Assembly: GCA_963621885.1 (NCBI GenBank)
Contig: CAVFFT010000060.1
Span: 1-14,529, forward strand
Source: UMGS1519 sp963621885
GTDB lineage: Bacteria; Actinomycetota; Coriobacteriia; Coriobacteriales; Eggerthellaceae
Direction of reading: 5' to 3'
DNA length: 14,529 nt
The first letter of the stretch is position 1. Each line of letters starts with the position of its first letter. Below, piece by piece: positions 1 to 7,048 of the stretch. Both the position numbers and the translations under genes were made by a program. Under the pieces are notes generated by a model. The model was not told where the DNA came from, did not search any database, and worked only from the letters and a program-made list of their open reading frames with translations.

Positions 1-791
1 TAGCGGTTCTTCCAGACCGGTTCGCGCTTTTCAGCAAAGGCTAATTCGCCTTCTGCCGCATCCTCGGTCTTCTTGATGTCGAGATCGGATGCCAGAATGG
101 CGTTCCAGATAAGGTTGTTGTCCGCAATCCAGGGCGCGTTCATGCATTCGTAGACGAGCTCCTTGGTGCGACGGATGGCGATGGGCCCGTTCTTCGCGAT
201 TGCGGCGGCGAGCTTGCAGGCCTCGTCGAGCACCTGGCCGGGCTCCGCGACGCGGTTCGCAAGACCCCAGGCCACCGCCTTTTCAGCATCGATATCCTCG
301 CCGGTCAGGAGCAGCTCCATCGCGTATTTCACGGGAATCGCCTGGGCGAGACGCATAAGCGCGCCGCCTCCCGCCGCAAGAAGATTGCGTTTTACTTCCG
401 GATAGCCAATCGTGCAGTCGCTGGAAATGACCGCAAGGTCGCAGGCGAGCAGAATCTCGGCGCCGCCACCAAAGCACATCCCGTTCACCGCGGCAATGAC
501 CGGCTTCTCGATATGACGTCCGCAGATGCCTGCGAATCCATCCTTGTCACGTCCGACCGGCGGGTGATAGGTGCCCGCGCTGATCGCCTTCAGGTCGCTT
601 CCCGCGCAGAAGCAGGGGCCGTTATTCGTGATGACAAGCACGCGCGCGTCTTCATCGGCTTCGAACTCATCGAGGGCGTTCGTGATTTCCGCCCACATTT
701 CGGAATTGATCGCGTTTCGCTTTTCGGGACGGTTAAGCGTGATGATCGAGATGTTGTCGCGCTTTTCGGTGAGGATGTACTCGTAAGCCAT
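1..791 (-). CDS. Enoyl-CoA hydratase/isomerase family protein, CaiD-like
   Basis: Crotonase-fold acyl-CoA hydratase of 263 visible codons. The start ATG at 791 follows a GGAAAGG Shine-Dalgarno. The last complete codon is Arg and the next two bases are TA, so a stop probably falls at the very edge; crotonobetainyl-CoA hydratase (CaiD) is 261 residues. Seen: FCAGSDLKAI at 61-70 (oxyanion-hole region), GGGAE at 108-112 with Glu112, and GYPE at 129-132 with Glu132. These two acids match the catalytic glutamates of crotonases (CaiD Glu111/Glu131). The C-terminal EDAAEGELAFAEKREPVWK strongly resembles the CaiD tail. The likely reaction is reversible hydration of an enoyl-CoA; crotonobetainyl-CoA is possible but unproven. 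No other cai gene is visible; the neighbour murA is divergent. Confidence 0.85.
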   Translation of the reverse strand, partial: MAYEYILTEKRDNISIITLNRPEKRNAINSEMWAEITNALDEFEADEDARVLVITNNGPCFCAGSDLKAISAGTYHPPVGRDKDGFAGICGRHIEKPVIAAVNGMCFGGGAEILLACDLAVISSDCTIGYPEVKRNLLAAGGGALMRLAQAIPVKYAMELLLTGEDIDAEKAVAWGLANRVAEPGQVLDEACKLAAAIAKNGPIAIRRTKELVYECMNAPWIADNNLIWNAILASDLDIKKTEDAAEGELAFAEKREPVWKNR

Positions 792-958
792 GGGCTTTCC
801 TTTCCCTTGTGGCGTGGTCGGGCGTGTGAGCTCGTTCCCTTCCACGACTCAAAGCCTTCACGGATAGTTTAGCAGCCTGCTCATACGCCGTGCCGGTTCC
901 TTGAGGCCGCAATTCGCCTTCTCATGCAAAGGAGCCTGTGGAAGTTCGCTGGCAGATT

Positions 959-986
959 CTTACAGCTGGGACAGCTCGCATATAAT
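959..986 (+). promoter_or_regulatory. Putative sigma70-type promoter for murA
   Basis: A perfect TATAAT lies at 981-986 and a weaker CTTACA at 959-964, with a 16-bp spacer. The expected transcript starts near 993, leaving a leader of about 27 nt before the murA ATG at 1020. The box lies in the 228-bp gap between the divergent CaiD-like gene and murA. The rest of that gap shows nothing I can call. Confidence 0.6.
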
Positions 987-1019
987 GAACGTCAACGCAG
1001 CTTAAATGGGAGGAATGCG

Positions 1020-2297
1020 ATGCCAGAAGAAGAAGTGATTGTCGTCCGCGAGTCGAAAAACCTTTCTGGCACGGTGCATATATCAGGCGCGAAAAACTCG
1101 GCGCTGAAGCTTATTGCCGCGGCCATCCTAGGCCAGGGAAAATCGGTCATCCATAATGTGCCCCTCATCTCGGACATCGACGTGATGTGTCGCGTCATTG
1201 AACGTCTTGGCGGCAAAATCGAGCGCGACGGGCACACCCTGAGCGTCGACACCACGCACGTTGCCGACTGCGAAACCCCCTATGAGCTGGTATCGAAGAT
1301 GCGTGCGAGCATTTCGGCCTTGGGGCCGATGGTCGCTCGCTTTGGACACGCCCGCATGGCGATGCCGGGCGGCTGCCAGATTGGCGCGCGCAAGATCGAC
1401 ATGCATCTCGTGGGCATGTCGGTGCTGGGCGTAAGCTTCCGGGTTGACCACGGCTTTCTCGAGGCGACGGTGCCCGAGGGTCTTCACGGTGGCGAGATCA
1501 TGCTTGAGTTCGCAAGCGTCGGTGCGACCGAGAACACCATGATGACTGCTGTGGTGGCGCAAGGGCACACGGTTATCGAGAACGCGGCGCGCGAGCCCGA
1601 GATTGTCGACCTTGCGAACATGCTCAACTCGATGGGCTGCAAGGTTTCGGGCGCGGGCAATTCCACTATCGAGATTGAAGGCGTTCCGCTGGAGAGCCTC
1701 CATCCCTGCGAGCACACGACGGTTGGCGACCGCATCGAGGCGGGCACCTTCCTCGTGGCGGGCGCGTTGACGGGCGGCCCCGTGCGCGTGACCGGCATCG
1801 ATCCGGCCTTCTTACGCATGGCCATCATCAAGCTGAAGCAGATGGGCTGCGAGGTCACAACGGGCGACGATTGGATTCAGGTCGAGCGGAAGGGGCCGCT
1901 GAATGCGGTGGATATCCAGACGCTACCGCATCCGGGTTTCCCGACCGACCTGCAGGCGCAGTTCATGCTCCTGTGCGCGCTTGCGCAGGGTAGCAGCCTG
2001 ATTACCGAAAACGTTTTTGAAAACCGTTTCATGTTCGCCGAAGAACTCATGCGCATGGGCGCGGATATCAATCTCGATGGCCATCATGCGGTCATCGAGG
2101 GCACCGAGAAGCTCATGGGCGCGCCGGTTTCCTGTTCCGACCTTCGCGCCGGTGCGGCGCTGGTGCTTGCAGGTACCGCGGCAGAAGGCGAAACCGTCGT
2201 GCACGACATCCATCATATCGATCGCGGCTACGAGGATTACGTGGGAAAGCTTCGTTCCCTTGGTGCCAACATCGAGCGCATGCGCATTAGCGAATAG
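1020..2297 (+). CDS. murA: UDP-N-acetylglucosamine 1-carboxyvinyltransferase (MurA)
   Basis: 425-residue cytoplasmic enzyme that transfers enolpyruvate from PEP to UDP-GlcNAc, the first committed step of peptidoglycan synthesis and the fosfomycin target. Seen: GAKNSAL with Lys25-Asn26 (Lys22-Asn23 in E. coli), and GGCQIGARKIDMH with Cys119, the equivalent of catalytic Cys115, so a Cys-to-Asp fosfomycin-resistant form is not present. The length matches the family (about 420). The start at 1020 is chosen because GGGAGG at 1008-1013 sits 6 nt upstream. The open frame reaches back to an ATG at 924, but that extension contains the TATAAT box and reads as non-homologous leader. The LCP gene follows after 27 bp, so the two probably share a transcript. 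Confidence 0.95.
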   Translation: MPEEEVIVVRESKNLSGTVHISGAKNSALKLIAAAILGQGKSVIHNVPLISDIDVMCRVIERLGGKIERDGHTLSVDTTHVADCETPYELVSKMRASISALGPMVARFGHARMAMPGGCQIGARKIDMHLVGMSVLGVSFRVDHGFLEATVPEGLHGGEIMLEFASVGATENTMMTAVVAQGHTVIENAAREPEIVDLANMLNSMGCKVSGAGNSTIEIEGVPLESLHPCEHTTVGDRIEAGTFLVAGALTGGPVRVTGIDPAFLRMAIIKLKQMGCEVTTGDDWIQVERKGPLNAVDIQTLPHPGFPTDLQAQFMLLCALAQGSSLITENVFENRFMFAEELMRMGADINLDGHHAVIEGTEKLMGAPVSCSDLRAGAALVLAGTAAEGETVVHDIHHIDRGYEDYVGKLRSLGANIERMRISE

Positions 2298-2324
2298 CGC
2301 GAGAGATCAGGATTCTTTCGTCTT

Positions 2325-3866
2325 ATGGCACGTCGGAGCAAAAAACTGTTCTCTTCGGGAAGCGGCCGCAAGCGGCGCGATTACCGGAATGCGGGCATCG
2401 GACCCGATATGGGCGGTTTCGATGCGAAAGGTAACAAGCGGCGCGGCGCGACGGTGCGAAAGACGCCGTCCCATGCGGCGCCCAATCGCGGTCAAGTGCC
2501 TCGGCAGGTGTATCGTCCTGGCGAGATTGGCTACGTGCGCCCGCAAACGGCTTCGGGCGAATCGGTCTCCGACCACGCGAAGCGCCAGCAGCGCAAGGTG
2601 CGCACGATGCGTCCCCAAAGCGACACCGGGCGTCGTGTCGGTCTGATTGTCGCGGTGGTCGTGATCGCCCTTTTGATTGCGGGCGGCGTCGCAACCTGCG
2701 TCTTCCATAATTCCGTGAACAGCCGCATGTCGATTGACGATTCCACGCTGAGTGAGGCTCTCGTGGGTCCAACTGACGCGAATGCGGCGTATTACGTGCT
2801 CATCGCGGGGAACACCTACGATCCCTCGCGGCTGATTTCCCGTCCCGAGGTGTCGTCCAATGACGACCCGGACATTCTGATGCTCGTGCGTGTCGATGCG
2901 GCTTCCAAGGCGGCGACCATCATCTCGGTGCCTTCCAATCTCGTGTGCACGCTTTCCGACGGCAGCAGCGGATATATCAGCCATGAGGTTTCCCTTGGGG
3001 GAAATGCCGCGCTTGTTTCGCGCGTTGCGGAGTTCGCCGGCGTTGATATCAGCCATTTCATCACGATTGACGCGGATGGCATCTCGGCGCTTGTTGACGC
3101 GGTGGGCGGCATCAATCTGACGCTCGATGAAGAGGTTGACGACCCGGATGCCGGCACCATCTATCTGCCGGCGGGAGAACAGACGCTGAATGGCGCGCAA
3201 GCGCTCGTTTTGGCGCGCGCGAATAACTTTGCGGAAAGCTATCAGAAGCAGGCGGAAAACCAGATGGCCGAAGTGGCGGCCCTCGTGGCAAAGCTTGCAA
3301 GCGATGAGAGCTTCGGAAGCAAGCAGAGTGCGGTTGACGCCATCGCGGGCTGCTTCAAGACCGACTTTTCGTCGGGTGAGCTTATTTCCCTTCTCGAGAG
3401 CTTCTCCGGCATTTCCGCCAGCGATATCAAGCAGGCGCGCGTTCCCGGTTCCACGAACGAGCAGGGGGATACGGTCGAATTCGATAGCTCGAGCACATCG
3501 TGGACTTCCATGATGGAGACGGTAAACGCCGGTGGTGACCCGAATGAGAAATCGGACGCGGTGAAGTCGGTTGATCCGTCCAAGTACACCGTGACGGTTT
3601 TGAATGGCGCGGGTACCGATGGCGTGGCGAACGATGTGGCGAGCGCGCTTGAAACGGCGGGCTACAAGGTGAAAGACACGGGAAACACCGAGCAGTTCGC
3701 GTATAACGAGACGCTCATTGTCTACAACAGCGCTGATGACGAGCCTGCTGCCGAAGCGGTTGCGGAAGCGCTCGGTGTGGGTCGTGCGGTTGATGCGGGC
3801 ATCTACTACAGCTTCGATACCGACCTTGAGGTGATTGTCGGTCAGGATTGGATGCCGGCGTCCTAG
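2325..3866 (+). CDS. LytR-CpsA-Psr (LCP) family envelope protein with LytR_C domain
   Basis: 513 residues with type II membrane topology. Residues 1-104 form a basic cytoplasmic tail rich in Arg/Lys. A transmembrane helix spans about 105-127 (GLIVAVVVIALLIAGGVAT). An extracellular LCP domain runs about 155-325 and a LytR_C domain about 418-510 (VTVLNGAGTDGVANDVA). LCP enzymes attach undecaprenyl-linked glycopolymers to peptidoglycan. Retained LCP features are DPDILMLVRVD (182-191), LVDAVGGI (256-263) and LNGAQALVLAR (288-298). Several conserved arginines look lost: the usual SIPRD reads SVPSN (201-205), and the segment after Arg298 that normally carries D..R..RQ reads AESYQKQAENQ. It may therefore be a non-catalytic or altered relative. 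The Shine-Dalgarno is weak (AGGA about 12 nt upstream), consistent with coupling to murA. Confidence 0.85.
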   Translation: MARRSKKLFSSGSGRKRRDYRNAGIGPDMGGFDAKGNKRRGATVRKTPSHAAPNRGQVPRQVYRPGEIGYVRPQTASGESVSDHAKRQQRKVRTMRPQSDTGRRVGLIVAVVVIALLIAGGVATCVFHNSVNSRMSIDDSTLSEALVGPTDANAAYYVLIAGNTYDPSRLISRPEVSSNDDPDILMLVRVDAASKAATIISVPSNLVCTLSDGSSGYISHEVSLGGNAALVSRVAEFAGVDISHFITIDADGISALVDAVGGINLTLDEEVDDPDAGTIYLPAGEQTLNGAQALVLARANNFAESYQKQAENQMAEVAALVAKLASDESFGSKQSAVDAIAGCFKTDFSSGELISLLESFSGISASDIKQARVPGSTNEQGDTVEFDSSSTSWTSMMETVNAGGDPNEKSDAVKSVDPSKYTVTVLNGAGTDGVANDVASALETAGYKVKDTGNTEQFAYNETLIVYNSADDEPAAEAVAEALGVGRAVDAGIYYSFDTDLEVIVGQDWMPAS

Positions 3867-3984
3867 GCGTCATCCCGCGCCGGATCCTCTGCAGGACGAG
3901 ACGCTGCGGCGCGGTTAGAAAGCTGCGCTTGGGCGTGTGATGTGTGGGGCATGCGTAGGCGTGCGCCGTCTGCGGTGTTTTCGC

Positions 3985-4245
3985 CTATTCGCTTGCTTCT
4001 GCGCGCTGGATTTTCGGGCCGTGCGTGATGAAGAATTCGCAGATGCAGCAGCATTCCTTGATGGCAGCCGAACGGTCGATGTCCGGGTCGAGTAGCATCA
4101 GTCCTGAAGCCACCTTGTGGGTCGGTCGGTCGCATTCCGCGAAGGCGCAATCCACCGCGCAGCGTCCGCCCAGCATCGCATGGGGGCAGTGTCCGTAGTT
4201 GTTCTCAGGTCCTTCGCAGCCTCGGATTGTCCAGCAAGCAGCCAT
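3985..4245 (-). CDS. Small cysteine-rich protein, possibly metal-binding (two-CW-like)
   Basis: 86 residues with ten cysteines (4, 10, 20, 29, 33, 38, 65, 66, 67, 69) and no signal peptide or membrane segment. The N-terminus reads ACWTIRGC, then GHCPHAM and GGRCAVDC. This resembles the CW-x-x-x-x-C...CP pattern of small 'two-CW' cysteine modules in anaerobe proteins. The second half carries CDRPTHKVASG and an ECCCICEFF cluster. Start ATG at 4245 follows AAGAGGTG at normal spacing, which supports real translation. The cysteine pattern suggests iron-sulfur or zinc binding; this is inference and no specific function is assigned. It lies downstream of the NifU-like gene on the same strand but a terminator and about 265 bp separate them. 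It converges with the LCP gene. Confidence 0.65.
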   Translation of the reverse strand: MAACWTIRGCEGPENNYGHCPHAMLGGRCAVDCAFAECDRPTHKVASGLMLLDPDIDRSAAIKECCCICEFFITHGPKIQRAEASE

Positions 4246-4445
4246 TGTGCAGCACCTCTTATCTCTTGTCTCCCGTTGAGAGTATCAAGCTTGGGCGCGC
4301 GTTTGTCCACGGCCGCCGGGGGAGCTGCCGCCGCCCGGCGTCTGTTTGCCTTTGGAAGGCGGAAAGCGTTGGCCCGCGCGTCGCACATCGGTCTGCCACC
4401 GTGCGATGATCACCGCGTACCGCCGCTCATGCGGCACGCTTGAGG

Positions 4446-4486
4446 CGTAAAACAAGACGGGCGTCCTCATTCCCATGAAGGCGCCC
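4446..4486 (-). terminator. Intrinsic terminator of the NifU-like gene
   Basis: Arms at 4459-4470 and 4475-4486 form a 12-bp stem around a 4-nt loop, with one A-C mismatch and one G-U pair in the minus-strand RNA. Read on the minus strand it is followed by GTCTTGTTTT. It begins 24 bp past the NifU-like stop. The remainder of 4246-4458 shows no convincing gene. Confidence 0.75.
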
Positions 4487-4510
4487 GCAAAATTCGATTG
4501 TCGGTCGGAT

Positions 4511-4750
4511 TTAGAAAGCCTGCGTTGCCGGAACGACGCGCTCGACACCCGGCACGCGCTCTTTCAGGATGCGTTCGATACCGTTCGCCAGCGTCATCGA
4601 AGAAAGCGGGCAGCCATTGCAGGCGCCCTGAAGCTCGACGGAAACAACGCCGTCCTCGTTGACATCCACCAGCTCAACATCGCCGCCATCAGCCTGAAGG
4701 CTCGGTCGGATAAGCTCGAGCACAGCCGCCACATCGTCTCTATTTACCAT
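4511..4750 (-). CDS. NifU-like iron-sulfur cluster scaffold (C-terminal domain only)
   Basis: 79 residues forming a stand-alone NifU C-terminal domain (NfuA/Nfu type), which carries or delivers Fe-S clusters to apoproteins in the cytoplasm. Seen: IRPSLQADGGDVELVDV at about 14-30 and the cluster-binding CxxC in GACNGCPLSSMTL, Cys44 and Cys47. The length is normal for the stand-alone form. Start ATG at 4750 follows GGAG at about 6 nt. It is transcribed divergently from the riboflavin operon and ends at its own hairpin terminator, so it is probably monocistronic. Confidence 0.93.
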   Translation of the reverse strand: MVNRDDVAAVLELIRPSLQADGGDVELVDVNEDGVVSVELQGACNGCPLSSMTLANGIERILKERVPGVERVVPATQAF

Positions 4751-4780
4751 GATTGCTCCTTTGTCGTCTTTTCGACCGCG

Positions 4781-4808
4781 ATTGTATCACAGTTGCAGAG
4801 CGCGTCAC
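4781..4808 (-). promoter_or_regulatory. Putative promoter of the NifU-like gene
   Basis: On the minus strand, GTGACG (4808-4803) and TACAAT (4786-4781) are spaced 16 bp apart, 30 bp upstream of the NifU-like ATG. It overlaps the -35 region of the opposing rib promoter, so the two may interfere. Confidence 0.45.
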
Positions 4809-4821
4809 GGTGCCCTATACT
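4793..4821 (+). promoter_or_regulatory. Putative sigma70-type promoter of the riboflavin operon
   Basis: TTGCAG at 4793-4798 and TATACT at 4816-4821 are separated by exactly 17 bp. The predicted start near 4828 places the FMN aptamer (from 4832) at the very 5' end of the transcript, as expected for a riboswitch leader. Confidence 0.72.
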
Positions 4822-4831
4822 CTCGCACTAT

Positions 4832-4955
4832 CTGTTCAGGGCAAGGTGCAATTCCTTACTGGCGGTATCGGGGAAACCCGGAGTCCGCGACCCGCTTCGG
4901 CGGCTGATCTGGTGAGATGCCAGGACCAACGGTTAAAGTCCGGATGGAAGAACAG
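4832..4955 (+). ncRNA. FMN riboswitch aptamer (RFN element)
   Basis: All conserved blocks of the RFN element appear in order: GGGCAAGGTGCAATTCC, then CTGGCGGTA, AGTCCGCGACCC, CTGATCTGGTGAGATGCCAG, AACGGTTAAAGTCCGGATGG. The closing P1 helix is explicit: CTGTTC at 4832-4837 pairs with GAACAG at 4950-4955. By family knowledge it binds FMN and lowers expression of the downstream riboflavin genes. A terminator about 60 nt downstream indicates control at transcription elongation. Confidence 0.97.
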
Positions 4956-5014
4956 GGATGACACGACATGTCGCGTGTATGGTGACGTGCGTGTTTGTCT
5001 TGCTATTCCTGTAG

Positions 5015-5041
5015 GCCCGCAGATATGCGGGCTTTCTTTTT
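5015..5041 (+). terminator. Riboswitch-controlled intrinsic terminator
   Basis: GCCCGCA (5015-5021), loop GATA and TGCGGGC (5026-5032) form a perfect 7-bp GC-rich stem followed by TTTCTTTTT. It lies between the FMN aptamer and ribD, the position of the expression platform. A second GCCCGCATA at 5042-5050 could also pair with the right arm. An 8-bp complementarity links 4952-4959, which overlaps the 3' P1 strand, with 5005-5012 just before this stem; it is a candidate alternative helix but does not itself overlap the terminator. Confidence 0.9.
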
Positions 5042-5072
5042 GCCCGCATAAAGGTAGCGAAAGGAGGGAATA

Positions 5073-6326
5073 GTGAGTGAAAGGAACGCCTCGCCAAGTC
5101 AGTCGTTAAGCCAGCCGGCACGCCGGTCGGCAAGTCAGCTGGCAATCGACGAGGCGATGATGCGGCGCGCGATCATGCTTGCGCGACGAGCGGCGGGATG
5201 GACGAATCCCAATCCGCTTGTCGGCGCGGTCATTGTGAAGGACGGACGCATCATCGGCGAAGGCTGTCACGAGCGCTATGGCGAAGCGCATGCGGAGCGC
5301 AACGCGCTGGCCTCGTGTACGGAGGATCCCGCGGGAGCGATGCTTTACGTGAGCCTCGAGCCGTGCTGCCATCAGGGGAAACAGCCACCCTGTACCGAAG
5401 CGGTGATTGGCGCCGGCATTACACGCGTTGTTGTGGGGAGTCGCGACCCCAATCCGCTCGTCTCAGGCAAGGGCAACGCCCAGCTGCGTGCGGCGGGCAT
5501 CGAGGTGGTGGAGGACGCGCTTCGGGCGCGTTGCGACGCCTTGAATCCCATCTTCTTCCATTACATTCGCACGGGAAAGCCCTACGTGGTTGCGAAATGG
5601 GCGATGACGCTCGACGGAAAGATCGCGACGCATACGGGTGACGCCCGATGGGTGTCGGGAGAAGAGTCACGCAAGGATGCGCACGAGCTGCGCCATCGGC
5701 TCGCCGCGGTGATGGCGGGAATCGGCACGGTGCTTGCCGACGATCCGATGCTCAATGCGCGCTGCGATCATCCCTGCAATCAGCCGCTGCGGATTGTGGT
5801 CGACAGCCGGCTTCGCATTCCACGGGAAAGCAAGCTCGTTCAAACGGCGCATGAGTATCCGCTGCTTGTGGCGACTGCGCTTCCGGAAGATGACGAGCGG
5901 GCACAGGTTCTGCGTGATGCGGGGGTAGAGATTCTCAGCCTGCCCGCCATGGATGGCGAAGGAGGCCTGCCTGCGGCTGCTGGCGCGATCGATTCGTCTG
6001 CCGCAGATGGCGGGGTTGACCTGGCCGCTCTCATGGATGCGCTTGGTGCGCGCGGCATTGATTCCGTTCTTGTTGAAGGCGGGGCGGGAATCCATGCGGC
6101 GATGTTCGCTGCTGACCTCGTTGACGAGACCATCGTGTACCTTGCGCCCAAGATCTGCGGCGGAAAGGACGCGCCGGGGCCGGTTGGCGGCACGGGCGCA
6201 CGCCTGATGGCGGATGCCATGGCGCTGGGAGAACCCCGCTTTGTCCGTCTCGGCACCGACTTGAAGGTGAGCTGCTTGCGTCATGCGGGTAAGTCGGGCG
6301 AGGAGGGCTCATGTTCACGGGGATAG
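5073..6326 (+). CDS. ribD: Bifunctional diaminohydroxyphosphoribosylaminopyrimidine deaminase / 5-amino-6-(5-phosphoribosylamino)uracil reductase
   Basis: 417-residue cytoplasmic enzyme for the second and third riboflavin steps: deamination of the GTP-derived pyrimidine, then NADPH reduction of the ribose side chain. The N-terminal zinc deaminase domain (about 28-150) shows AHAERNAL with His73 and Glu75, and PCCHQGKQPPC with Cys98 and Cys107. The RibD_C reductase domain (about 165-410) shows KWAMTLDGKIA, RWVSGEESR and VEGGAGIHAAMF. The start is GTG at 5073, 4 nt after GGAGGG, giving about 24 residues before the usual MRRA start of the family. Residues 9-24 are encoded by four 12-bp repeats (SQSL/SQPA/RRSA/SQLA). 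It overlaps ribE by 16 bp, indicating translational coupling, and is the first gene after the FMN riboswitch. Confidence 0.96.
   Translation: MSERNASPSQSLSQPARRSASQLAIDEAMMRRAIMLARRAAGWTNPNPLVGAVIVKDGRIIGEGCHERYGEAHAERNALASCTEDPAGAMLYVSLEPCCHQGKQPPCTEAVIGAGITRVVVGSRDPNPLVSGKGNAQLRAAGIEVVEDALRARCDALNPIFFHYIRTGKPYVVAKWAMTLDGKIATHTGDARWVSGEESRKDAHELRHRLAAVMAGIGTVLADDPMLNARCDHPCNQPLRIVVDSRLRIPRESKLVQTAHEYPLLVATALPEDDERAQVLRDAGVEILSLPAMDGEGGLPAAAGAIDSSAADGGVDLAALMDALGARGIDSVLVEGGAGIHAAMFAADLVDETIVYLAPKICGGKDAPGPVGGTGARLMADAMALGEPRFVRLGTDLKVSCLRHAGKSGEEGSCSRG
5096..5143 (+). repeat. Four 12-bp degenerate tandem repeats in the ribD 5' end
   Basis: Units AAGTCAGTCGTT, AAGCCAGCCGGC, ACGCCGGTCGGC and AAGTCAGCTGGC run head to tail at 5096-5143. 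They encode a Ser-Gln-Ala-rich peptide ahead of the deaminase domain. The inner units are also rich in GCCGGC-type dyads. Confidence 0.7.
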
Positions 6327-7027
6327 TCGAAGAGCTGGGATGCGTTCGACGGGTGCTTCCCGGTGCGCGTGCCGGCAAGATCGTCATCGGGGCGCATAAG
6401 GTGCTGGAAGACGTGCATATTGGCGACTCGATTGCCGTGAATGGCGTGTGCTTGACCGTGGTCGCGGCGTCGGCCGACGAATTCACCGCCGACGTCATGC
6501 CGGAGACCTTGCGCAAATCGAGCCTGGGCGTTCTTAAGGCGGGCGACCCGGTCGACCTCGAACGCGCGATGGCGGCAAATGGGCGCTTTGGCGGACATAT
6601 CGTTTCGGGCCACATTGATGGCACGGGCCGTATTGCCGAAAAGCGCACGGAGGAAAACGCCGTCATCGTCACCATCGAGGCGTCCGCGGACATTCTTGCG
6701 CTCATCGTCGAGAAGGGCTCGATCGCCATCGACGGCATCAGCCTCACGGTCACGCAGGTGACGCGGACGAGCTTCAGCGTGAGCCTCATTCCCCATACGG
6801 GCGAGGCGACCGTGCTGCTGAAAAAGCGCGTGGGCGACATCGTGAATCTGGAAAACGACATCATCGGCAAATACGTTCAGCGCCTGCTGGGCATCTCCCA
6901 AGGCGCTTCCCAAGACGCTTCTCAAGGAACTTCCAAAAGCGCAGGTCAGGCGGCCTCAAAGGAAACCAGCCAGCCAGCGCAATCGAGCGTCTTCTCATTG
7001 GAATATCTGCAATCACAGGGCTTTTAA
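6311..7027 (+). CDS. ribE: Riboflavin synthase alpha chain (RibE/RibC type)
   Basis: 238 residues; dismutates two 6,7-dimethyl-8-ribityllumazines into riboflavin, as a homotrimer by family knowledge. It has two lumazine-binding barrels: the first starts MFTGIVEELG, with CLTVV at 47-51 and ADVMPETLRKS at 60-70; the second starts GGHIVSGHIDGTGRI at 94-108, with DGISLTVT at 141-148. AGGAGG at 6301-6306 precedes the ATG, which lies inside the ribD end. Residues 196-223 are a period-4 low-complexity insert (SQGA, SQDA, SQGT, SKSA, GQAA, SKET, SQPA). The tail FSLEYLQSQGF then matches the normal C-terminal end of the family, so the insert is internal. It makes the protein about 20-30 residues longer than usual. 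Confidence 0.95.
   Translation: MFTGIVEELGCVRRVLPGARAGKIVIGAHKVLEDVHIGDSIAVNGVCLTVVAASADEFTADVMPETLRKSSLGVLKAGDPVDLERAMAANGRFGGHIVSGHIDGTGRIAEKRTEENAVIVTIEASADILALIVEKGSIAIDGISLTVTQVTRTSFSVSLIPHTGEATVLLKKRVGDIVNLENDIIGKYVQRLLGISQGASQDASQGTSKSAGQAASKETSQPAQSSVFSLEYLQSQGF
6896..6979 (+). repeat. Seven 12-bp degenerate tandem repeats near the ribE 3' end
   Basis: In-frame 12-bp units begin with TCCCAAGGCGCT and TCCCAAGACGCT, the two most alike. Five increasingly diverged units follow. They encode the Ser-Gln-Ala-rich linker between the second barrel and the C-terminal segment of riboflavin synthase. Confidence 0.75.
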
Positions 7028-7048
7028 GCTTTCAGGAGGAATATCAAC

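Noticed and set aside
924..1019. Longer murA start at ATG 924
   Set aside because: The extra 32 codons contain the TATAAT box and have no good Shine-Dalgarno; ATG 1020 has GGGAGG at ideal spacing and the family length.
2307..3200. 297-codon antisense frame over the LCP gene
   Set aside because: Composition is a mirror of the LCP gene (Arg/His-rich), with no domain recognised.
3867..3984. Terminator after the LCP gene (GCATGC-GTAG-GCGTGC with TGTTTT further on)
   Set aside because: Stem is only 6 bp with a G-U pair and the T-run is about 12 nt away; too weak to call.
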